Below are positions 57,434 to 64,000 of a stretch of 64,000 nucleotides of DNA, piece after piece; position 1 is the first letter of the stretch, and every line of letters begins with the position of its first letter. Below the pieces are notes generated by a model. That model made no database searches. It was not told the origin of the DNA and saw nothing but the letters and a program-made list of their open reading frames with translations. Made by a program: the position numbers and the translations under genes. The stretch lies in NCBI RefSeq assembly GCF_945906775.1, contig NZ_CAMDRE010000002.1:248001-312000 (forward strand). The letters run 5' to 3'. This stretch comes from Citrobacter sp. Marseille-Q6884. GTDB lineage: Bacteria; Pseudomonadota; Gammaproteobacteria; Enterobacterales; Enterobacteriaceae.

Positions 57434-58450
57434 ATGGCCGTTAACTTACTGAAAAAAAGAAATCTGACGCTGGCGGCACTGCTGTTGCTGGTGGGTCAGG
57501 CGCAGGCAACGGAACTGCTGAACAGTTCATACGATGTCTCCCGCGAGCTGTTTGCCGCCCTTAACCCGCCGTTTGAGCAGCAATGGGCGAAGGATAATGG
57601 CGGCGATGCGCTGACGATAAAACAATCTCATGCCGGGTCATCAAAACAGGCGCTGGCGATTCTGCAGGGGTTAAAAGCTGATGTCGTGACCTATAACCAG
57701 GTGACAGATGTGCAGATCCTGCATGACAAAGGAAAATTAATTCCAGCGGACTGGCAGTCGCGTCTGCCAAATAACAGCTCGCCATTCTATTCCACCATGG
57801 GCTTCCTGGTTCGCAAGGGTAATCCGAAGAATATCCATGACTGGAACGACCTGGTCAGAACCGATGTGAAGCTCATTTTCCCGAACCCGAAAACCTCCGG
57901 TAATGCGCGTTATACCTACTTAGCGGCATGGGGCGCGGCGGATAACGCTGACGGTGGCGATAAAGCCAAAACCGAACAGTTTATGACGCAGTTTCTGAAA
58001 AATGTTGAGGTATTTGATACCGGCGGCCGCGGTGCGACGACGACGTTTGCCGAGCGTGGTCTGGGCGACGTACTGATCAGCTTTGAATCAGAAGTGAACA
58101 ACATTCGTAAGCAGTATGAAGCGCAGGGGTTTGAAGTCGTTATCCCGAAAACCAATATTCTTGCTGAATTCCCGGTCGCCTGGGTGGATAAAAACGTCCA
58201 GGCCAATGGCACCGAAAAAGCGGCGAAGGCGTATTTGAACTGGCTCTACAGCCCGCAGGCACAGACCATCATTACGGATTACTACTACCGTGTGAACAAC
58301 CCGGAAGTCATGAATAAGCTGAAAGATAAATTTCCGCAGACAGCGCTGTTCCGCGTAGAGGATAAGTTTGGCTCATGGCCGGAAGTCATGAAAACCCACT
58401 TCACCAGCGGCGGTGAGTTAGACAAGCTGTTAGCGGCGGGGCGTAAGTAA
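57434..58450 (+). CDS. cysP: Thiosulfate/sulfate-binding periplasmic protein CysP
   Basis: CysP captures thiosulfate (and sulfate) for the CysUWA transporter. 338 residues with an N-terminal signal peptide ([20 protein letters not shown], cleaved after AQA) and a type II periplasmic-binding fold ([39 protein letters not shown]). The ATG is at 57434. First gene of cysPUWAM; cysU starts directly after its stop. Same length as E. coli. Confidence 0.98.
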   Translation: MAVNLLKKRNLTLAALLLLVGQAQATELLNSSYDVSRELFAALNPPFEQQWAKDNGGDALTIKQSHAGSSKQALAILQGLKADVVTYNQVTDVQILHDKGKLIPADWQSRLPNNSSPFYSTMGFLVRKGNPKNIHDWNDLVRTDVKLIFPNPKTSGNARYTYLAAWGAADNADGGDKAKTEQFMTQFLKNVEVFDTGGRGATTTFAERGLGDVLISFESEVNNIRKQYEAQGFEVVIPKTNILAEFPVAWVDKNVQANGTEKAAKAYLNWLYSPQAQTIITDYYYRVNNPEVMNKLKDKFPQTALFRVEDKFGSWPEVMKTHFTSGGELDKLLAAGRK

Positions 58451-59284
58451 ATGTTTTCTGTTTCTTCCCGGCGCGTGCTGCCCGGCTTTACCTTAAGCCT
58501 GGGCACCAGCTTACTGTTTGTCTGCCTGATATTGCTGCTGCCGCTCAGTGCGCTGGTAATGCAACTGGCGCAAATGAGCTGGGCGCAATACTGGGATGTG
58601 ATTACCAATCCACAGGTTGTGGCGGCCTATAAAGTGACGCTGCTGTCAGCGTTTGTGGCATCCATTTTTAACGGCGTTTTCGGTCTGTTGATGGCGTGGG
58701 TCTTAACCCGCTATCGCTTTCCGGGACGTACGCTGCTGGATGCGCTGATGGATTTACCGTTTGCGCTGCCAACGGCGGTGGCCGGTTTAACGTTGGCTTC
58801 TCTGTTCTCGGTCAACGGGTTTTACGGCGAGTGGCTGGCGAAGTTTGATATCAAAGTGACGTACACCTGGCTCGGTATTGCGGTGGCGATGGCTTTTACC
58901 AGTATTCCGTTTGTCGTTCGTACCGTGCAGCCGGTACTGGAAGAGTTAGGCCCGGAGTATGAAGAAGCGGCGGAAACGCTGGGCGCAACCCGCTGGCAGA
59001 GTTTTCGCAAAGTGGTTTTACCGGAGCTTTCCCCGGCGCTGGTTGCGGGCGTTGCGCTCTCTTTCACCCGTAGTCTGGGCGAGTTTGGCGCCGTTATCTT
59101 TATCGCCGGGAACATCGCCTGGAAAACGGAAGTGACCTCGCTGATGATTTTTGTTCGCTTGCAGGAGTTTGACTACCCGGCCGCCAGCGCGATCGCTTCG
59201 GTGATCCTCGGTGCGTCGTTGTTGCTGCTGTTTTCGATTAACACCCTGCAAAGTCGCTTTGGGCGACGTGTGGTAGGTCACTGA
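58451..59284 (+). CDS. cysU: Sulfate/thiosulfate ABC permease subunit CysU (CysT)
   Basis: One of two inner-membrane permease subunits of the sulfate/thiosulfate importer. 277 residues, about six transmembrane segments and the EAA loop (EEAAETLGATRWQSFRKVVLPELSP) that contacts CysA. It starts at 58451, the base after the cysP stop, and overlaps cysW by one base. No anomalies. Confidence 0.98.
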   Translation: MFSVSSRRVLPGFTLSLGTSLLFVCLILLLPLSALVMQLAQMSWAQYWDVITNPQVVAAYKVTLLSAFVASIFNGVFGLLMAWVLTRYRFPGRTLLDALMDLPFALPTAVAGLTLASLFSVNGFYGEWLAKFDIKVTYTWLGIAVAMAFTSIPFVVRTVQPVLEELGPEYEEAAETLGATRWQSFRKVVLPELSPALVAGVALSFTRSLGEFGAVIFIAGNIAWKTEVTSLMIFVRLQEFDYPAASAIASVILGASLLLLFSINTLQSRFGRRVVGH

Positions 59285-60159
59285 TGGCCGAGATAACGCA
59301 ATTGAAACGCTATGGCGCACCCCGTATCAACTGGGGTAAATGGTTTCTGATCGGCACGGGGATGCTGGTGTCTGTGCTCATCCTGCTGGTGCCGATGATC
59401 TATATCTTCGTGCACGCGTTCAGCAAAGGCCTGATGCCGGTGTTACAGAACCTGGCCGATCCGGACATGCTGCATGCCATCTGGCTGACGGTACTGATTG
59501 CGCTGATTGCGGTGCCGGTGAACCTGGTGTTTGGCGTGTTGCTGGCCTGGCTGGTGACCCGCTTTAACTTTCCTGGACGCCAGTTGCTGTTGACGTTGCT
59601 GGATATCCCGTTTGCCGTGTCGCCGGTTGTGGCTGGTCTGGTCTATCTGCTGTTTTACGGCTCTAACGGTCCGCTCGGTGGCTGGCTGGATGAACACAAC
59701 CTGCAGGTCATGTTCTCGTGGCCGGGCATGGTGCTGGTCACCATCTTCGTGACGTGTCCATTTGTGGTGCGAGAGCTGGTGCCGGTCATGCTAAGCCAGG
59801 GCAGTCAGGAGGATGAGGCGGCGATCTTACTTGGCGCCTCCGGCTGGCAGATGTTCCGTCGCGTGACGTTGCCTAATATCCGCTGGGCGCTGCTTTATGG
59901 CGTGGTGCTGACCAATGCTCGCGCAATTGGCGAGTTTGGCGCGGTATCGGTGGTATCCGGTTCGATTCGCGGCGAAACGCTGTCGCTGCCGTTACAGATT
60001 GAATTACTGGAGCAGGACTACAACGCCGTCGGCTCCTTTACCGCCGCGGCGTTATTAACGCTGATGGCGATCGTTACCTTGTTTTTGAAGAGCATGCTGC
60101 AATGGCGTCTGGAGAACCAGGAAAAACGCGCGCAGCAGGAGGAAAATCATGAGCATTGA
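59284..60159 (+). CDS. cysW: Sulfate/thiosulfate ABC permease subunit CysW
   Basis: The second permease subunit, 291 residues, pairs with CysU. It has six hydrophobic segments ([20 protein letters not shown] first) and the EAA motif [18 protein letters not shown]. The start overlaps the cysU stop (TGATG) by one base, and cysA overlaps its end by 11 bases, so the three are coupled. Confidence 0.98.
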   Translation: MAEITQLKRYGAPRINWGKWFLIGTGMLVSVLILLVPMIYIFVHAFSKGLMPVLQNLADPDMLHAIWLTVLIALIAVPVNLVFGVLLAWLVTRFNFPGRQLLLTLLDIPFAVSPVVAGLVYLLFYGSNGPLGGWLDEHNLQVMFSWPGMVLVTIFVTCPFVVRELVPVMLSQGSQEDEAAILLGASGWQMFRRVTLPNIRWALLYGVVLTNARAIGEFGAVSVVSGSIRGETLSLPLQIELLEQDYNAVGSFTAAALLTLMAIVTLFLKSMLQWRLENQEKRAQQEENHEH

Positions 60160-61246
60160 GATTGCCAATATTAAGAAGTCTTTTGGTCGCACCCAGGTGC
60201 TGAACGATATCTCACTGGATATTCCTTCAGGTCAGATGGTCGCGCTGCTGGGGCCTTCCGGCTCGGGTAAAACCACGTTGCTGCGCATTATTGCCGGGCT
60301 GGAGCATCAGTCCAGTGGGCATATCCGTTTTCACGGTACTGACGTCAGTCGTCTGCATGCCCGTGACCGGAAAGTCGGTTTCGTCTTTCAGCATTACGCC
60401 CTGTTTCGCCATATGACCGTCTTCGACAATATCGCGTTCGGTTTGACGGTATTGCCACGTCGCGAGCGTCCGAATGCCGCGGCGATTAAAGCGAAGGTCA
60501 CTAAATTACTGGAAATGGTGCAACTGGCTCATCTGGCGGAACGCTTCCCGGCGCAGCTTTCCGGTGGGCAAAAACAGCGTGTTGCACTGGCGCGTGCGCT
60601 GGCGGTAGAGCCGCAGATCCTGCTGCTTGATGAACCCTTCGGCGCGCTCGATGCGCAGGTGCGTAAAGAACTGCGTCGCTGGCTGCGTCAGTTACACGAA
60701 GAGCTGAAGTTCACCAGCGTGTTTGTGACACACGACCAGGAAGAGGCGACGGAAGTGGCTGACCGCGTGGTGGTGATGAGTCAGGGGCATATCGAGCAGG
60801 CTGATGCGCCGGATCAGGTATGGCGCGAACCGGCAACCCGCTTTGTGCTGGAATTTATGGGCGAGGTTAATCGCCTGCAGGGGACGATTCGCGGTGGGCA
60901 GTTCCATGTGGGCGCGCATCGTTGGCCGCTGGGCTATACGCCTGGGTATCAGGGACCTGTCGATTTGTTCCTGCGCCCATGGGAAGTGGATGTGAGCCGC
61001 CGTACCAGCCTGGATTCTCCTTTGCCTGTCCAGGTACTGGAAGCCAGCCCGAAAGGTCACTACACCCAATTAGTTGTGCAGCCGCTGGGGTGGTATAACG
61101 AACCGCTGACGGTGGTGATGCAGGGCGATGATACCCCGAGCCGCGGCGAGCGGCTGTTTGTCGGGCTGCAAAATGCGCGTCTGTATCATGGCGATCAGCG
61201 CATTGAAACGCGTGAAGCGGAGCTTGCTCTGGCAGAATCGGCCTGA
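60149..61246 (+). CDS. cysA: Sulfate/thiosulfate ABC transporter ATPase CysA
   Basis: CysA powers import by CysPUW. 365 residues with Walker A GPSGSGKT (35-42), the ABC signature LSGGQKQR (137-144), Walker B ILLLDEP (157-163) and a switch His in VTHDQEE. A C-terminal regulatory TOBE-like region follows. It starts inside cysW with an AGGAGG sequence. It ends before the terminator at 61269. Confidence 0.98.
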   Translation: MSIEIANIKKSFGRTQVLNDISLDIPSGQMVALLGPSGSGKTTLLRIIAGLEHQSSGHIRFHGTDVSRLHARDRKVGFVFQHYALFRHMTVFDNIAFGLTVLPRRERPNAAAIKAKVTKLLEMVQLAHLAERFPAQLSGGQKQRVALARALAVEPQILLLDEPFGALDAQVRKELRRWLRQLHEELKFTSVFVTHDQEEATEVADRVVVMSQGHIEQADAPDQVWREPATRFVLEFMGEVNRLQGTIRGGQFHVGAHRWPLGYTPGYQGPVDLFLRPWEVDVSRRTSLDSPLPVQVLEASPKGHYTQLVVQPLGWYNEPLTVVMQGDDTPSRGERLFVGLQNARLYHGDQRIETREAELALAESA

Positions 61247-61268
61247 TAGCTTAATTCGTATGTTTATC

Positions 61269-61302
61269 GCCCGGAGGCGCATTCCGCGATCCGGGCTTTT
61301 TT
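61269..61302 (+). terminator. Terminator between cysA and cysM
   Basis: GCCCGG and CCGGGC flank a 16-base loop with GGAG/GCG pairing and run into CTTTTTT. It is 22 bases after cysA and only 14 bases before the cysM start, so cysM depends on read-through or a second promoter. Confidence 0.75.
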
Positions 61303-61315
61303 ATGGACAGTGCTC

Positions 61316-62227
61316 GTGAACACATTAGAACAAACAATTGGCAATACACCTCTGGTCAAACTGCAACGCCTTACGCCGGATAACGGCAGTGAAATTTGGG
61401 TCAAGCTGGAAGGGAATAATCCGGCGGGATCGGTGAAAGACCGGGCGGCGTTATCGATGATCGTCGAAGCGGAAAAGCGCGGGGAGATTAAGCCAGGCGA
61501 CGTGCTGATTGAGGCAACCAGCGGGAATACCGGTATTGCGCTGGCAATGATTGCGGCATTGAAAGGCTACCGCATGAAGCTGCTGATGCCGGATAACATG
61601 AGTCAGGAGCGACGTTCGGCAATGCGTGCTTATGGCGCTGAACTGATTCTGGTCAGCAAAGAGCAAGGAATGGAAGGCGCCCGCGATTTGGCACTGGAAA
61701 TGGCTGAGCGCGGCGAAGGAAAGCTGCTCGATCAGTTTAACAATCCCGATAATCCGTATGCGCATTACACGACCACCGGGCCAGAAATCTGGCAGCAGAC
61801 CTCAGGCCGCATTACGCATTTTGTCTCCAGTATGGGCACCACAGGCACCATTACGGGCGTGTCGTGTTTTCTGCGCGAACAGGAAAAACCGGTCACAATT
61901 GTTGGCCTGCAGCCGGAAGAAGGGAGCAGTATTCCCGGCATTCGCCGCTGGCCTGCGGAATATATGCCCGGCATTTTTAACGCCGCGTTGGTCGATGAAG
62001 TTTTAGATATTCATCAGAACGATGCAGAAAACACCATGCGTGAACTGGCGGTGCGTGAAGGCATTTTCTGCGGCGTCAGCTCGGGCGGTGCCGTGGCCGG
62101 TGCGATGCGGATTGCAAAAGCGAATCCGGGAGCGGTGGCGGTGGCGATCATCTGCGATCGTGGCGACCGCTATCTTTCAACGGGGGTCTTTGGCGAAGAA
62201 CACTTTAACCAGGGTGCCGGGATTTAA
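61316..62227 (+). CDS. cysM: Cysteine synthase B, GTG start
   Basis: CysM makes cysteine from O-acetylserine and sulfide, and S-sulfocysteine from thiosulfate, so it is the enzyme that uses the thiosulfate brought in by CysPUWA. 303 residues; PLP Lys41 in GSVKDRAAL, and TSGNTGIA for phosphate binding. I place the start at the GTG at 61316, giving (M)NTLEQTIGNTPLVKL. A GTG two codons upstream is in frame. The gene is separated from cysA by a terminator. Followed by a hairpin. Confidence 0.96.
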   Translation: MNTLEQTIGNTPLVKLQRLTPDNGSEIWVKLEGNNPAGSVKDRAALSMIVEAEKRGEIKPGDVLIEATSGNTGIALAMIAALKGYRMKLLMPDNMSQERRSAMRAYGAELILVSKEQGMEGARDLALEMAERGEGKLLDQFNNPDNPYAHYTTTGPEIWQQTSGRITHFVSSMGTTGTITGVSCFLREQEKPVTIVGLQPEEGSSIPGIRRWPAEYMPGIFNAALVDEVLDIHQNDAENTMRELAVREGIFCGVSSGGAVAGAMRIAKANPGAVAVAIICDRGDRYLSTGVFGEEHFNQGAGI

Positions 62228-62235
62228 CGTCGTTA

Positions 62236-62273
62236 AGAGATGCCAGATCGTCGCAGCGCCATCCGGCATCTCT
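62236..62273. repeat. REP-like hairpin between cysM and yfeJ
   Basis: AGAGATGCC and GGCATCTCT (9 bp) enclose GGCGCTG-type REP sequence on the minus strand. It lies between two convergent genes and may end both transcripts. Confidence 0.7.
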
Positions 62274-62278
62274 GTCCA

Positions 62279-62995
62279 TTACCCGCGGTGTTTCTCTACC
62301 AGCAGGTCGAGGAACTGCCAGAGTTTTTCATTCATCTGCTGATAATCCCATTCACGCATTTCAGCCACTGAGCGAATAAAACGCTTTCCTTTCGCCTCGG
62401 CCAGTTCCTGCTCCGAGTGCAGTATCAGGCCTTCTACCGCTTCAGCGGTGAACTCCATATGACACTGGAAGCCATAGACAAAATTACCGTATTGCACGAT
62501 TTGACGCGGACAGCCTTCGCTTGTCGCGAGGATTGTCGCCTGGTCTGTCAATCCCGGCATATCATTGTGCCAGTGACCGACCATCAACGGCGAACCAAAG
62601 TGGGCAATAAGCGGATGTTGCTTGCCCGCTTCCGTCAGCGTAATGGGGTAATGACCAATCTCTTTTTCCGGGCTTTGGCACACTTTCGCACCCAGCGCTT
62701 CACCAATCAGCTGTGAACCTAAACAGATCCCAACTACAATTTTACGGGCGGAAACGGCCTGGTTGATTAGGTGTTGTTCGGCCTGAGAGTCAAAATACGG
62801 GCACTCTTCACGCGTGGTGCGTGGTGACTGCGGACCCCCAAACACGACCAGCATATCGAAACCCTCTGCATTGGCGGGAACCGCTTCTCCGGCGTAAACG
62901 CGCGACCAGCTGAGGGTATAACCACGCTCTGTGGCCCATGGCAGGTAAGCGCCAGCAGATTCAAATGACTCATGAATAACAAAGTGAACTCGCAC
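62279..62995 (-). CDS. yfeJ: Glutamine amidotransferase-like protein YfeJ
   Basis: A 238-residue class I glutamine amidotransferase domain. The triad is complete: Cys91 in GICLGSQLIG, His179 and Glu181 in FQCHMEF. It resembles the Salmonella protein YfeJ; its acceptor substrate is unknown, and no synthase partner is fused or adjacent. It starts at a GTG, with AGGAGA overlapping the end of ptsJ, which ends 13 bases before it. See finding. Confidence 0.92.
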   Translation of the reverse strand: MRVHFVIHESFESAGAYLPWATERGYTLSWSRVYAGEAVPANAEGFDMLVVFGGPQSPRTTREECPYFDSQAEQHLINQAVSARKIVVGICLGSQLIGEALGAKVCQSPEKEIGHYPITLTEAGKQHPLIAHFGSPLMVGHWHNDMPGLTDQATILATSEGCPRQIVQYGNFVYGFQCHMEFTAEAVEGLILHSEQELAEAKGKRFIRSVAEMREWDYQQMNEKLWQFLDLLVEKHRG

Positions 62996-63008
62996 GTTTT
63001 CTCTCCTG

Positions 63009-64000
63009 TTAGCGCTGCAGCGCCTGATGGATATCAGCCGCCAGCTTAGTCATATCGCTGTCCTCTAATGTTGACAGCGTAATGCGCAGACCGTGTGAAG
63101 GGGTGTTAAGGCCGAACACTTCACCTTCACGTACCAACCAGCCTGATTTCGCCAGCGCGAAGGCAAGCGGCTGGCTATGTTTTTCCAGTGGTAGCCACAG
63201 GTTCAGGCCATCACCGGCATGTACCTCAATCCCCTGTAGTCTGAGGGCGTGGGCAAGTTTTTGTTGTTGAGCGGCATAAAACTGCTGAGTCTGTGCCAGA
63301 GAGCGCTGATATTCATCGTCGCTCAGGCAGGCGCAGACTAAGTCCTGTAACAGATGGCTGACCCACTGGCTGCCGGAATTGAGTCGTAAGCGAAGTTTAG
63401 CGGAGGTAGCCGGGTCGCTGGCGACGATCGCAAGGCGCAGATCAGGGCCTAACGTTTTTGACATTGACCGGATCACGGCCCAATGTTTGGTTTGCGCCGA
63501 AATCACCGGATGCCAGCGGGAAGCGGACAGCAGGGCAAAGTGATCGTCAATAATCACCAGTGTTTGCGGATACTTTGCCAGGAGCGCCTGCAGGCTGGCT
63601 GCACGGGCCGCGCTCAGGCTACATCCTGTCGGATTGTGCGCACGCGGGGTGAGAATGACCGCCCGCGCCCCATTCTCCAGTGCACGCTCCAGCATCTCCG
63701 GCTGCATGCCTTCGGTGTCCACATTGACCGGGCTGGCGGTAAATCCGGCATAACGCAGCATATTGATGCTGCTCAAAAAGCAAGGGTCTTCAACGGCAAC
63801 GCTGTCGCCGGGCAGCAAATGTGCGCACAGCAGACGTTCAATGGCATCAATGGCACCGCTGGTGATATCAATTTCGCCTGTACCCGGTAGCGCATCCTGC
63901 ATCCAGTCTGTTGCCCATGCCTTCAGACCCGGCGACACTGCGGTATCGCCATACAAACGCGGATTCTTATTTATTTGCGCGAAATAACGACTGAGATCGG
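63009..64000 (-). CDS. ptsJ: MocR-type transcriptional regulator PtsJ (5' end cut)
   Basis: The visible 330 C-terminal residues are an aminotransferase class I-like domain with the PLP lysine in RSMSKTLGPDLRLA and the NPTGCSLS and DDHFALLS active-site segments. With an N-terminal GntR-type domain expected outside the window, this is a MocR regulator, most like Salmonella PtsJ, which controls pdxK. The frame is open to the window edge, where it reads DLSRYFAQINKNPRLYGDTA. Its stop lies in the SD region of yfeJ. Confidence 0.88.
   Translation of the reverse strand, partial: DLSRYFAQINKNPRLYGDTAVSPGLKAWATDWMQDALPGTGEIDITSGAIDAIERLLCAHLLPGDSVAVEDPCFLSSINMLRYAGFTASPVNVDTEGMQPEMLERALENGARAVILTPRAHNPTGCSLSAARAASLQALLAKYPQTLVIIDDHFALLSASRWHPVISAQTKHWAVIRSMSKTLGPDLRLAIVASDPATSAKLRLRLNSGSQWVSHLLQDLVCACLSDDEYQRSLAQTQQFYAAQQQKLAHALRLQGIEVHAGDGLNLWLPLEKHSQPLAFALAKSGWLVREGEVFGLNTPSHGLRITLSTLEDSDMTKLAADIHQALQR

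Overview
This window is chromosomal DNA from a gamma-proteobacterium of the Enterobacteriaceae. Nearly every gene is recognisable by sequence as an ortholog of an Escherichia coli or Salmonella core gene, and the order follows the E. coli/Salmonella ppx-to-pts segment. Three features point to the Salmonella/Citrobacter side: a yfeJ-ptsJ pair next to cysM, no hyf hydrogenase-4 cluster between bcp and perM, and a complete, uninterrupted eut operon. A beta-glucosidase gene inserted between purM and upp and the absence of talA beside tktB make Citrobacter the best guess. The genus is inference.

Layout. 1-3249: ppx (3' end outside the window) and ppk, polyphosphate metabolism. 3497-5172: purN and purM with a PurR operator. 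5469-6899: a lone GH1 6-phospho-beta-glucosidase behind two LacI-type palindromes. 7083-9892: upp-uraA (uracil salvage) and hda (DnaA inactivation, CTG start). 9929-14134: yfgD, bepA, perM, bcp and gcvR. 14279-20833: dapA-bamC, purC with a PurR operator, ypfJ, tmcA, ypfH. 20895-22610: ypfN, dapE, yffB. 22611-22999: the only gap over 300 bases; it holds the leader of the 19-residue protein YpfM. 23181-28176: acrD with a BaeR-like box, and narQ. 28437-32227: aegA, nudK, ypfG. 32243-36798: tktB and maeB.

36960-51744 is a complete 17-gene ethanolamine utilisation operon, eutS-P-Q-T-D-M-N-E-J-G-H-A-B-C-L-K-R. It encodes a bacterial microcompartment: shell proteins S, M, N, L and K; the B12-dependent lyase BC and its reactivase A; the adenosyltransferase T; aldehyde dehydrogenase E, alcohol dehydrogenase G and phosphotransacetylase D; permease H; accessory proteins P, Q and J; and the activator R. 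Ethanolamine is split to acetaldehyde and ammonia, and acetaldehyde goes to acetyl-CoA, acetyl phosphate or ethanol inside the shell.

51823-57278: hemF-amiA, ypeA-yfeZ, yfeY, yfeX and ucpA. 57434-62224: the sulfate/thiosulfate transport operon cysP-U-W-A and cysM. 62279-64000: yfeJ and ptsJ (5' end outside the window).

I found no prophage, insertion sequence, CRISPR array, tRNA or rRNA. The window is ordinary core genome. The points worth a second look are local: a hairpin separating the eutR Shine-Dalgarno sequence from its start codon, a Cys-to-Ser change in the EutT metal motif, paired operators without a linked repressor at the beta-glucosidase gene, a long inverted repeat in the ypfM leader, a terminator-like hairpin against the yfeX ribosome-binding site, the missing talA, and the ptsJ-yfeJ coupling.
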